From NCBI GenBank assembly GCA_025934075.1, contig JAICYT010000014.1, positions 1-35,112 on the forward strand: DNA of 35,112 nt, given 5' to 3'. How positions within the stretch are numbered: position 1 is the stretch's first letter; each line of letters opens with the position of its first letter. Below the pieces are notes generated by a model. It ran no database searches and was not told the DNA's origin. It worked only from the letters and a program-made list of their open reading frames with translations. Shown here piece after piece: positions 24,055 through 32,487 of this stretch. The translations under genes and the position numbers were made by a program. Origin of the DNA: Gemmatimonadaceae bacterium. Lineage in GTDB: Bacteria > Gemmatimonadota > Gemmatimonadetes > Gemmatimonadales > Gemmatimonadaceae.

Positions 24055-25452
24055 ATGGCGATCGCGACAATCAATCCGGCGACGGGCGAGCGACTTTGCC
24101 AATATCCCGAGCTCACTGAGCGGGAGATCGACGAAAAGCTCGACATCGCGCATCGCGCCGCGCAAATCTGGCGCAAGACGCCAATCGAAGAACGCACACG
24201 GGTCGTGCGGCGCGCGGGCGAACTGCTCGAGCAGCGATCGATCGAATACGGGCGGCTGATGACGCTGGAAATGGGGAAGCCGATCCGTGCCGCGATCGAC
24301 GAGGCAAAGAAGTGCGCGACGGCGTGCTACTACTTCGCGGATCATGCCGCCGAATTTCTCACCGACGAAAAGGTCGACGCGAAAGACGAGCGGAGCTACA
24401 TCGCGTTCGAGCCGCTGGGTGTCGTACTCGCAGTGATGCCCTGGAATTTCCCGTTCTGGCAAGTGATCCGATTCGCCGCGCCCGCGCTCGCCGCGGGGAA
24501 TGTTGGTCTCTTGAAGCATGCGTCCAACGTCCCGCAGTGCGCGTTGGCGATCGAGCAACTGTTCGAGGAAGCGGGCGCGCCCGGTGGAGTGTTTCAAACA
24601 TTGCTGATCGGCTCGCAACCGGTGGCGCAGATTCTCGCCGACGATCGCGTGGCCGCGGCGACGTTGACTGGAAGCGAAGGTGCGGGAAGCAGCGTTGCGT
24701 CGATCGCCGGGAAGCACATCAAGAAGACCGTGCTGGAGCTTGGTGGAAGCGATCCCTTCGTTGTGATGGCGAGCGCGGATTTCGATGCCGCCGTCAAGAC
24801 CGCCGTCGCCGCGCGAGCAATCAACAACGGGCAGTCGTGCATCGCGGCGAAACGATTCATCGTCGCCGAGGCGATCGCCGATCGATTCACCGATGCGTTT
24901 GTCGAACGCATGCGGGCGTTGGTCGTCGGGGATCCGATGAGCGAGCGCACGAACATCGGGCCGTTGGCGACAGAGCAAATTCGACGCGACCTGCACGATC
25001 AAGTCACTCGCGCCGTTGCCGCTGGCGCAACGCTTCGACTCGGCGGACGCGCCCGCGATGGCGACGGATTCTTCTACGAGCCGACGGTGCTCACGGACCT
25101 ATCGTCAGAGTCGCCGGTGATGCGCGAAGAAACGTTCGGCCCGCTGGCAGCAATCGTGCGCGCGCGTGATCTCGACCATGCGATCGAGATCGCGAACGAC
25201 TCGCGCTTCGGCTTGGGTGCGGCGGCGTGGACGCGCGACGAGGACGAGATCGACGGCTTCAGTCGGGGGCTCGCGGCGGGCGTCATCGTCATCAATGGGA
25301 TGGTCGCGTCGGATCCGCGATTCCCATTCGGCGGCGTGAAGAAATCAGGTTACGGACGCGAGCTGAGCGCGTTCGGTATCCGAGAGTTCGTGAATATCAA
25401 GACTGTGCGGGTAATGCAGCCTGAGACTGCGAAGGCAGCGGCAGCCGAATAG
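24055..25452 (+). CDS. Succinate-semialdehyde-type NAD(P) aldehyde dehydrogenase
   Basis: A 465-residue member of the aldehyde dehydrogenase superfamily, compact like the YneI/Sad-type succinate-semialdehyde dehydrogenases. It begins directly with the INPATGE motif and shows PWNFPFWQ with the oxyanion Asn131, the cofactor segment LLKHASNVP, TLTGSEGAG, the general-base Glu228 in LELGGSDPF, and the nucleophile Cys262 in NNGQSCIAAKRF. The C-terminal FPFGGVKKSGYGRELSAFGI is typical. The substrate is inferred from the branch only. It starts 9 nt after the kinase gene, so co-transcription is likely. Its last 56 bp overlap the end of the histidine kinase gene on the other strand. Confidence 0.9.
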   Translation: MAIATINPATGERLCQYPELTEREIDEKLDIAHRAAQIWRKTPIEERTRVVRRAGELLEQRSIEYGRLMTLEMGKPIRAAIDEAKKCATACYYFADHAAEFLTDEKVDAKDERSYIAFEPLGVVLAVMPWNFPFWQVIRFAAPALAAGNVGLLKHASNVPQCALAIEQLFEEAGAPGGVFQTLLIGSQPVAQILADDRVAAATLTGSEGAGSSVASIAGKHIKKTVLELGGSDPFVVMASADFDAAVKTAVAARAINNGQSCIAAKRFIVAEAIADRFTDAFVERMRALVVGDPMSERTNIGPLATEQIRRDLHDQVTRAVAAGATLRLGGRARDGDGFFYEPTVLTDLSSESPVMREETFGPLAAIVRARDLDHAIEIANDSRFGLGAAAWTRDEDEIDGFSRGLAAGVIVINGMVASDPRFPFGGVKKSGYGRELSAFGIREFVNIKTVRVMQPETAKAAAAE

Positions 25453-28400
25453 TGACCGTCGTTCCCGCCCCGGAGCTCTCGATGTCGATCGTTCCGCCCC
25501 AGCCTTCGACGAGCTGACGGCTGATCGCCAATCCGAGGCCGCTTCCACTCGTACGCGTCGAGAAATGCGGCTCGAACACACGGGTCAGCACGTCGGCCGG
25601 AATGCCGTGGCCATTGTCGGCAACCGAGATCGCCGCGCGGGCTCCGTCGCCGTCGCGATCGTCGAGCGTGACGGAAATCGTGACGATCGTCGAGCCCGCG
25701 TGTCGCGCGTTCTCGAGCACGTTGAGCAGGACCTCTTTCAGCTCGTCGACTCGCGCGAGCGCATAGACCGGAACGTCGACCCCGACTTCGCGCCACTCGA
25801 GAGTCTGCTCTTGGCCCATGCGCTCGAGGGATACCACTTCGCGCACCACGCGCGCGATGTCCACCGGCGCGGCCGTCGGACGCTCATTTGGCGCGGCGCC
25901 ATAGCGGCTGAACGCGCGAGCGATCTCGTCGAGCCGGTCGATCTCTGTCAGAATCTGATTGACGTTGTGCTCGAGCACGCGATCGAAATCGACGCGCGAA
26001 TCCGCGCGCGCGCGACGCAAATGTTGCACGCCGAGGCGAATCGGTGTGAGTGGATTCTTGATCTCGTGCGCGACCTGGCGCGCCATCTCGCCCCACGCCA
26101 ACACGCGCTGAGCGCGTGCGAGGTCGGTGACGTCGTCGAGGGTGACCACCGCCCCACCACGCTCCAAACGCGTGAGACGACCGCGAAGCTGCTGTTGATC
26201 GAGCGCGAGCTCGAAATCATGCTCGTCGTCGGGCGATCCGAGGAAGTGCTCGACGACGGCGGCGAGCGGCTGCGGTGCGACATTGGCGAACCGCTCGCCT
26301 GCCGCCAACATGTTACCGAGCAATGCTTGCGAGCGCGGATTCGCGATTGCGACTCGACCGTCGACGTCAACCGCGACCACGCCACTTGCGACATTCCGAA
26401 GTACCGCCGCGGTCCGGCGCTGCGCTTCCTCGAGTGCCGTTCGACTGGCGTTGAGGTCGGACGCCATGCGCCGAAATGCGGTGAACACGGGTTGAAACTC
26501 GACGGTCGGCTCGCCCGCGAGTGGCGGCGTGCGCGCGCCGCTCGCAAGAGCGAGCGCTGCCTCGCGCAACGTGCGAATCGGCAGGGCGAGCTGACGTGCA
26601 GCGATGCCGCTCAGCCATAGCGCTGCGAGCGCGCCGACCGCGGTCGCGAACAACACCAACACGCCGAGGTCGCGGCGGCGGCGTCCGAGCGGAAGCTCGT
26701 CGGCGCGCGCGGGCGCGGCGATCACAGTCGACGGACTACCGACGTCATTGAACGATCGATAGCCAAACAGTGCCGAGCCACCGTCGATGCGCTCGAGGCG
26801 CGATGTGGTTTCTTCATCGCGAACCGCCAGCGTGAGCTCGACGTCGCGTCCGAGATACCGGCCGATGGGTGCGATGTCACCATAGAGTGGATCGCTCGCC
26901 TCGGACAACTCGCCAGCGCGGTACAACATCAGTGGCGTGTCCAGCCGATCACTCTCGGCGGGCAGCCACATCGGCGCATTCGGCGGCGGGGCGAGCGCCC
27001 GCAGCGTCTCGCTCACGAGCAACGCGCGCGACTGCGTCGCATCGGTCGCGAGCTGTCCGTACGACCAGATGGCGAACGCAATGGCCGGAATGACAAAGAA
27101 CGCGAATAGCGCGAGCGAGAGTCGCACGCGATAGCTGCGTCCCCACGTTCGCCACCGTACCCGAATCCAGCGGCCTGCGCCGCCGTCGGCGATGACGCTG
27201 GCCAACCACAACATGCCGACGATTGCCAAATCGAGCAGGACGATCAGCGCGCCGCGCTGGATCAGCGCGTAGAGCGGACGCAGCTCGACTTCGACGTGCA
27301 CTGGAGTGACGCCCGTGCCCGAGCGCACGACCCAGTCGCCATGAAGCTCACTCCCGTCTCGACGCCAAGTGACGCTCGTATTGGCTGAATTTCCCGGAAC
27401 GGACTCTCGGAGCCTCACCGTATATGGCGGCTCAGCGTCGGTATCGAGCTCGAGTCCCACCAGTCGAGCGAACGGATCGATCTCGAATAGTCGACTCTTG
27501 GGCGCGAGCACCACCGCGGTGACGCCACCCGACACGGACGGCGCCGTCAGCACCAGCTCGAGCGCAACATCCGTCTGCACACTCGACAGTGTGATCGAGC
27601 CGGTGGCGCGGGCCCGCCGCACCAGTTGTGAGACAACGCTCATTGGAATCGGAATCTGAGCGGTCTCGAAATGCGCCGACGGCCCGGAGTCGGTCGGCCA
27701 CGCGAACAGCGCAATTGGATTGCCGGCCGCGGCGATGTCCGACGTCGCGTAGTGCTGAAGCAGCGACTGACGCGTCGTCGGCGCGTAGTCCGCGGCGAGA
27801 CTGATTCCAAACCGACGCAGAAGCGTGACGGCGACAGAATCCGTTTCACCCAACGCTGCGACGTCTCGGCGTGCGGCGTCGACGCGGCCGCGGGCCGTGC
27901 GTCCCCACACGAGCGTCGTTGCGCCGAGTGCCGCCACCGTCGACGCGCTCAAAATCACGAAGCGGCTGCGGCGGCTGAGCGCGAGCATTCCAATGGCCAC
28001 GATCCACAGGATCGTGTACCACCACGGCCAGCGACCGGGCGCCTCCCAGACGACGGGCGCCAACAGCGCCGCGGTTCCCGCGGCCAGCGGCGCGACCCAC
28101 GGCGGGAGTCCACGACGCGGACCGAGCACCGCGGCGCCGGCAGCGGCGCCGGCAAGCAGAACGGATACGGCCGCGAGGAACAGTGGGATCTGCCAGATCA
28201 GCCACAACGGCGCGTCGACGCCGTGCGCGGGAATCTGAACGCCGCGCGACAATTCCCGCAGAAGAAACGGCCCGAGCCCCGCGACGACTACGACCGTGGC
28301 CACTGTCGCCCACGGCGGCACGCGCGTCGCGCGCCGGCGAAATACCGCCAGCACGCCCAAGAGCGCGATGGCTCCCGTCGTCGCGAGCGCGCCGGCGTTG

Positions 28401-29431
28401 CCCGTCAGGGGTCCGCCTTGCGGGGTGAAGTACACCGCGGGGTCGAACAGTCGCGTGAGATTCGAGTACTGGTTGAGTGGCACCAATGCCGTGCACGCGA
28501 GCGCAACCGCAAGAGCGGCTAGTCGCTCGGCGAGCGTGCGCGTTCCACGCCAAACACCGATGATGAAGAACGCGAGCGCCAACGCGAACACGACTCCGGC
28601 CCGCGCACGGACGGTCTCGGCGATTCTCTGCGCGACAGTGCCCTGGGCTGAGGGATCGGCGCGAACGTCGAATAGTCGTTGGCCGCGGACCGCATAGCGC
28701 AACACTTCCGGACTGGTCGACGAGTCCGTCGGTGGCGCGAAGCTGAAACCACTGAGTCCCGTCGCTTCGGCAATTCGTCGCGTCAGCGGCGCCGACAGTC
28801 GATCCGCGGGCGGCTCGGCGTCGAGCAGGGCGATCGCCGCGGCGCGGACGTCGCCGCGTCCCTGCACGATTTGCACGGCCAGATAGAACGGCGTCGCGAC
28901 AACGGTCAGTCCTTCGCGAACCTGATCGATCGGCGCCCGGATCACGCCGGCCCAAGCGAATGCGCTGTCGGCGTTGTAGAGCACCACACCTAGCTCATCA
29001 TGCTTGGCAACGAGCGGCGCGAGCTCGTCGAAAGCGCGAGCACGATCGTGCGAAACGCCGAGCGCCTGGCTCGCCGCGATTGCCGATCGAACGACCGCAT
29101 CGTCGATTGCTCGATTGAGCTCAACGAGGCCGTGCACGGCGGCGCCGCGCTGCCAATCATCCCAGCGATGCGAGACGAGCCACAAGTTGCGTTGGGCGTC
29201 CGTTGCCAGACCGGTCGCGACGGCGAGCAGCGTCCCACACGCAACTGCCCACCATCGTTGCGGCCCGCGCACGAGCCAAATTGTGCCGAGGGCGAGCACG
29301 GTGGCGACGATCAGCGGGATCAGATACTCTACGCTGGGTGCATGCAGCCACTGGCTCGCGGCGAGCAGCGCGGCGCCGGCCGCGACCGCCCACCAGCTCC
29401 AGCGCGTGCGTGCGGCGCGCGAATCTCGCAA
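25397..29431 (-). CDS. Very large NtrY-like sensor histidine kinase
   Basis: A 1344-residue membrane kinase. The first ~520 residues hold two N-terminal membrane segments, a ~190-residue probable periplasmic loop, then a block of about eight to ten further segments. A second extracytoplasmic region follows (about 520-700), then more membrane segments, a third loop, and a last segment near 925-945. After it come a HAMP-like stretch (LALPIRTLREAALALASG), a PAS domain (VLRNVASGVVAVDVDGRVAI), and HisKA with phospho-acceptor His1122 in VAHEIKNPLTPIRLG. The ATPase domain has the N-box at about 1241, DNGHGIP at about 1272 and GSGLGLAIS. This end of the chain is NtrY-like. The start codon is TTG: an in-frame TGA lies eight codons upstream and no ATG or GTG precedes the first membrane segment. 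Confidence 0.9.
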   Translation of the reverse strand: MRDSRAARTRWSWWAVAAGAALLAASQWLHAPSVEYLIPLIVATVLALGTIWLVRGPQRWWAVACGTLLAVATGLATDAQRNLWLVSHRWDDWQRGAAVHGLVELNRAIDDAVVRSAIAASQALGVSHDRARAFDELAPLVAKHDELGVVLYNADSAFAWAGVIRAPIDQVREGLTVVATPFYLAVQIVQGRGDVRAAAIALLDAEPPADRLSAPLTRRIAEATGLSGFSFAPPTDSSTSPEVLRYAVRGQRLFDVRADPSAQGTVAQRIAETVRARAGVVFALALAFFIIGVWRGTRTLAERLAALAVALACTALVPLNQYSNLTRLFDPAVYFTPQGGPLTGNAGALATTGAIALLGVLAVFRRRATRVPPWATVATVVVVAGLGPFLLRELSRGVQIPAHGVDAPLWLIWQIPLFLAAVSVLLAGAAAGAAVLGPRRGLPPWVAPLAAGTAALLAPVVWEAPGRWPWWYTILWIVAIGMLALSRRSRFVILSASTVAALGATTLVWGRTARGRVDAARRDVAALGETDSVAVTLLRRFGISLAADYAPTTRQSLLQHYATSDIAAAGNPIALFAWPTDSGPSAHFETAQIPIPMSVVSQLVRRARATGSITLSSVQTDVALELVLTAPSVSGGVTAVVLAPKSRLFEIDPFARLVGLELDTDAEPPYTVRLRESVPGNSANTSVTWRRDGSELHGDWVVRSGTGVTPVHVEVELRPLYALIQRGALIVLLDLAIVGMLWLASVIADGGAGRWIRVRWRTWGRSYRVRLSLALFAFFVIPAIAFAIWSYGQLATDATQSRALLVSETLRALAPPPNAPMWLPAESDRLDTPLMLYRAGELSEASDPLYGDIAPIGRYLGRDVELTLAVRDEETTSRLERIDGGSALFGYRSFNDVGSPSTVIAAPARADELPLGRRRRDLGVLVLFATAVGALAALWLSGIAARQLALPIRTLREAALALASGARTPPLAGEPTVEFQPVFTAFRRMASDLNASRTALEEAQRRTAAVLRNVASGVVAVDVDGRVAIANPRSQALLGNMLAAGERFANVAPQPLAAVVEHFLGSPDDEHDFELALDQQQLRGRLTRLERGGAVVTLDDVTDLARAQRVLAWGEMARQVAHEIKNPLTPIRLGVQHLRRARADSRVDFDRVLEHNVNQILTEIDRLDEIARAFSRYGAAPNERPTAAPVDIARVVREVVSLERMGQEQTLEWREVGVDVPVYALARVDELKEVLLNVLENARHAGSTIVTISVTLDDRDGDGARAAISVADNGHGIPADVLTRVFEPHFSTRTSGSGLGLAISRQLVEGWGGTIDIESSGAGTTVTIRLPLPSQSQAALPAQS

Positions 29432-29447
29432 CTTTCGCTCAGCGGAA

Positions 29448-30227
29448 ATGAGTCAACCTCCGACGTCCCCGTTTGCGCCGTCCGTCAGCACGGATGCGTC
29501 GAAAGCCCGCAGCCCGCGGCGCCTCAAGCATATGCGACCTCGCGACGTCGCGGCGGCGATGGAGCGGGATCCACGACTGATCATCCCGGTCGGCACCTGC
29601 GAGCAGCACGGACCTCATCTCCCACTCGGCTCCGACTCGATCATCATCGAGCGATTGTCGTCCGATCTCTCGGCGGAGTTTGGCGTGTTGGTCGCCCCGA
29701 CGGTCGAGTATGGTGTGAACGTCGTGACGGAGCGCGGGTTCGCTGGAAACGCGTCGCTGCGCAAGAAGACTCTGCACCGAATGCTCAACGATCTCCTCGA
29801 CACATGGGAATCGACGGGCGTTCGAGAATTCATTCTGCTGACCGCGCATGAACATGACCCGCATCTGGAGGCCCTGTCGACATTGATCACCTCGGGAGCG
29901 CGGGTCCGGGTAGCAGACATTTTCGGCGTGGATCTGAGCGATCTCCTGGAGGGTCAAGCCGAGCCCATGCACGGCGACGAGGTAGATACGTCGCTGTTAT
30001 TGTACATCGCACCCGAGCTCGTCAATATGTCCCTCGCTGAAGACTATATGATGTCGCGCGACGAGCTGCGTCGTTACCGCCGTGGTTGGCTGCGCGTCCC
30101 ACGCCAAAGCCCCGGGTCGATTGGTCGGCCGACGCTGGCCACGCCCGAGAAGGGTCGAGCTTTGTACGAGCGAATTTATCGCCGAATTCGCGATCGGATC
30201 TTCGTGGCGCCGCCCGCCGAATCGTGA
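29448..30227 (+). CDS. Creatininase-like amidohydrolase, divergent
   Basis: A 259-residue protein of the creatininase fold. The first metal motif is intact: CEQHGPHLPLGSD with Glu52, His54 and Asp63. HGDEVDTSLLLYIAPELV, with Glu178, matches the late family motif. Two middle motifs are altered: the expected NGHGGN-type segment reads TAHEHDPH (His134 kept), and the PGT-type loop reads AGN. So it is either a divergent branch with different chemistry or a weak enzyme. The first ~25 residues look disordered. The ATG at 29448 lies 16 bp from the start of the divergent histidine kinase. The next gene on the same strand begins 35 nt after its stop. Substrate unknown; family members hydrolyse cyclic amides or act in peptide-cofactor maturation. 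Confidence 0.8.
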   Translation: MSQPPTSPFAPSVSTDASKARSPRRLKHMRPRDVAAAMERDPRLIIPVGTCEQHGPHLPLGSDSIIIERLSSDLSAEFGVLVAPTVEYGVNVVTERGFAGNASLRKKTLHRMLNDLLDTWESTGVREFILLTAHEHDPHLEALSTLITSGARVRVADIFGVDLSDLLEGQAEPMHGDEVDTSLLLYIAPELVNMSLAEDYMMSRDELRRYRRGWLRVPRQSPGSIGRPTLATPEKGRALYERIYRRIRDRIFVAPPAES

Positions 30228-30262
30228 ACCCGCCGGCCTGGTCCGGGTACAATTACCCCAAG

Positions 30263-30934
30263 ATGCGCCTTCGTTCCGCCGTTTCCCTCCTCGCCGTTCT
30301 GTATGGCGCCCCTGCCCTCGCGCAGGGTCGCGTCCTCGACGAAGGCGTCTTCACGATCAGCAGAACCGGAAGCCCCGCGGCGACGGAGAGCTTCAAGATC
30401 GTCCGCGCGGAAGGCGACGCTATTTTGGCCACCGGCCAACTCATTTCGGGGTCGCGGCGTGTAACGTCGTCGCTCACGACGGATTCGTTGGGTACACCGG
30501 TCAAATACGACCTCTCGGTCTATGAGAACGGAGCGCTGACGCAGCACGTCAGCGCGCTGGCCCAAGGCGGCCGGTTGTCGGCGCTCTCCAAGGACGGACG
30601 CGGCAACGAGTCCATGACCGAGTATCCGCTTGCCAGCGGCAAGTCCCTCCTCCTCGAGAATGACCTCGTCCACCAGAGCTATTTCATCACGCTGGGAAAG
30701 CGGACGGGAAACGTTCAGGTGATCGAGCCTCGCGGCGCCCATCGGTTGAGTCTGACGCTGACCGCGATTGGTCTCGAACCCGTCGTGATCGGGGGCCGCT
30801 CGACCACAGCGACCCATTACGCGCTTGGCAATGGCCTGGGCAGACGCGATTTTTGGGTTGATTCCGCGGGCCGTGTGCTCCGGGTCGAGACGTCTCAAGG
30901 CCTGAATGCAGTTCGGGAAGAACTTCCCCGCTGA
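30263..30934 (+). CDS. Exported protein of unknown function
   Basis: A 223-residue protein with a clear signal peptide (RSAVSLLAVLYGAPALAQG, cleavage after ALA). The mature part is beta-rich and polar, with repeated strand-turn units (VFTISRTGSP, ESFKIVRAEGD, ATGQLISGSRRV, KYDLSVYENG) and a C-terminal GRRDFWVDSAGRVLRVETSQ of the type seen in proteins that carry a lipid- or substrate-binding barrel. I do not recognise a named family. It lies between the creatininase-like gene (35 nt) and tolC (60 nt), on the same strand; a periplasmic role linked to either is possible but unproven. Confidence 0.8.
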   Translation: MRLRSAVSLLAVLYGAPALAQGRVLDEGVFTISRTGSPAATESFKIVRAEGDAILATGQLISGSRRVTSSLTTDSLGTPVKYDLSVYENGALTQHVSALAQGGRLSALSKDGRGNESMTEYPLASGKSLLLENDLVHQSYFITLGKRTGNVQVIEPRGAHRLSLTLTAIGLEPVVIGGRSTTATHYALGNGLGRRDFWVDSAGRVLRVETSQGLNAVREELPR

Positions 30935-30941
30935 AACTCGG

Positions 30942-30959
30942 GTACGGCCACCGCCGTAC
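30942..30959 (+). other. Hairpin between the exported protein and tolC
   Basis: GTACGGC (30942-30948) and GCCGTAC (30953-30959) form a perfect 7-bp stem with a CACC loop, 7 nt after the upstream stop codon and 35 nt before the tolC ATG. No T-run follows. It may mark a processing site or a weak terminator or attenuator. The tolC ribosome-binding sequence AAGGA follows at 30981. Confidence 0.5.
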
Positions 30960-30994
30960 TCCCCCGCAGACCCCATCCATAAGGACAACCCCAC

Positions 30995-32473
30995 ATGCGT
31001 TCGTTGAGGTTTATCGCGCTCCTGGCGCTGTCCGGCCAGATCGCGTTCGGTCAGCAAGTGTCGTCCGCGGCTCGCGGAACCCCTCTGTCGCTCGATGACG
31101 CGATCACGACCGCGCACCGGAACAACCCGACGTTCCTGCAGATCGAGAACAACCTCCGGACTTCGGAGTCGCAGGTTCGGCAGGCTTATGCGGCGCTCCT
31201 TCCGAGCTCGAGCGCGAGTTTCACTACGTCCTATCAACAGGGCGGAACACAGTTCGTTCAGGGTGTCGCGCTCAGCGGAAGCAGCGCCGATTCTCGCCAA
31301 TCTTCGTACCGGCTCGGCCTCAATTACTCGATCAGCGGCGCCGTCGCATTCGCGCCTCGCTCCGCTCGCGCCAACCGTGACGCCGCCGAAGCGGACATCT
31401 CGAACCAAGCCGAGGCGTTGCGGGCGCAAGTCACGCAACAGTACATCACGGCGCTTCAGTCTCAGGCGCAAGCAGCGCTGCAGGACACGCTGGTGCAAAC
31501 GGCCGCGGGTCAGCTCGAGCTTGCGAACGCCAAAATGAAGGTCGGCGCCGGAACTATCTTGGACGTGCGCACGGCGGAAGTGGCGGTCGGACAGGCCACC
31601 GTTGCCGCGTTGACGGCACACAATCAGGCGACAGTCGACAAGCTCAAGCTCTTTCAGTTCATGGGAGTCGCGCCGGACACGGCAGCGCAGCTCACGACCA
31701 AGTTCGCGGTGGCTGAGCCGCGCTTCTCCCTCGACTCGCTGCTCGATTTGGCGCGCAAGGTCAACCCTGACGTCGCGGCGAGAAAGTCCCGCGAGTTCGC
31801 CTCCGAGATGAACGTCCGCAGCGCCAGGACGCAGTACATCCCGTCGCTCTTCCTGAGCACTGGTTGGGGCGGCAACTCGTTCGAGTACGTCGACCCGAAT
31901 CTGCTGGTGAATCAGACGGCGGCGTCGATCGCGGCGCAATCGCGCTCGTGCTTCTCCCAGGACTCGATCCGCACTCGCGTTGGCCTGCCGGCGCTCACCT
32001 GCGGCTCGGGGCAATTGTCGTCGGACCAGATCTCGGCGATTCGTGCCTCGAACAATCAGTTCCCGTTCAAGTTCAACCGCAATCCAATCGGCGTGTCGGC
32101 AACGCTCTCGCTTCCGATCTTCAACAACTACCAGCGCGAATCCCAGATCGAGCAGGCAAAAGTGCTTCGCGACAATGCCTTGTACGACGTCAGAAACCGC
32201 AACCTCCAGCTGACCACCGAAGTCACTCAAGCGTACCTCACGCTGGTGACGGACGCACGCACCGTACAACTGCAGGAACAAAACGCCGCGAAGGCGACCG
32301 AAGAGCTCGCGTTTGCCGAAGAGAGCTACAAGGTCGGCGCCAAGACGTTCCTCGACGTCACCACCGCTCGCGGCACGTATGAGCAAGCGCTCATCGCCCG
32401 TGTCAACGCCATTTACGAATACCATAAGGCGTTCGCCGCACTCGAAGGTGCGGTGGGCCGCCCTCTCCGCTGA
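30995..32473 (+). CDS. TolC-family outer-membrane efflux protein
   Basis: A 492-residue outer-membrane channel subunit. A signal peptide (RFIALLALSGQIAFGQ) precedes two structural repeats: LSLDDAITTAHRNNPTFL and LDSLLDLARKVNPDVAARK open the helical halves, and each repeat ends in long Gln- and Ala-rich helices. Trimers of the family span outer membrane and periplasm and join the adaptor encoded next. In the second repeat about 60 residues (roughly 295-355) replace the usual short extracellular loop; they include Cys319 and Cys336, a possible disulfide. AAGGA at 30981 supports the ATG at 30995. The adaptor gene begins 15 nt after the stop codon. Confidence 0.92.
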   Translation: MRSLRFIALLALSGQIAFGQQVSSAARGTPLSLDDAITTAHRNNPTFLQIENNLRTSESQVRQAYAALLPSSSASFTTSYQQGGTQFVQGVALSGSSADSRQSSYRLGLNYSISGAVAFAPRSARANRDAAEADISNQAEALRAQVTQQYITALQSQAQAALQDTLVQTAAGQLELANAKMKVGAGTILDVRTAEVAVGQATVAALTAHNQATVDKLKLFQFMGVAPDTAAQLTTKFAVAEPRFSLDSLLDLARKVNPDVAARKSREFASEMNVRSARTQYIPSLFLSTGWGGNSFEYVDPNLLVNQTAASIAAQSRSCFSQDSIRTRVGLPALTCGSGQLSSDQISAIRASNNQFPFKFNRNPIGVSATLSLPIFNNYQRESQIEQAKVLRDNALYDVRNRNLQLTTEVTQAYLTLVTDARTVQLQEQNAAKATEELAFAEESYKVGAKTFLDVTTARGTYEQALIARVNAIYEYHKAFAALEGAVGRPLR

Positions 32474-32487
32474 GGCTGAAGCACTTC

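Noticed and set aside
23161..25002. A 613-codon open frame on the minus strand opposite the kinase and dehydrogenase
   Set aside because: Arg-rich with no motif; the plus-strand genes carry complete catalytic motifs in this stretch.
30176..32425. A 749-codon open frame on the minus strand opposite tolC and the exported protein
   Set aside because: It is very rich in Arg and Val with no domain or signal, and lies opposite two clear genes. Such long shadows are expected in GC-rich codon usage.
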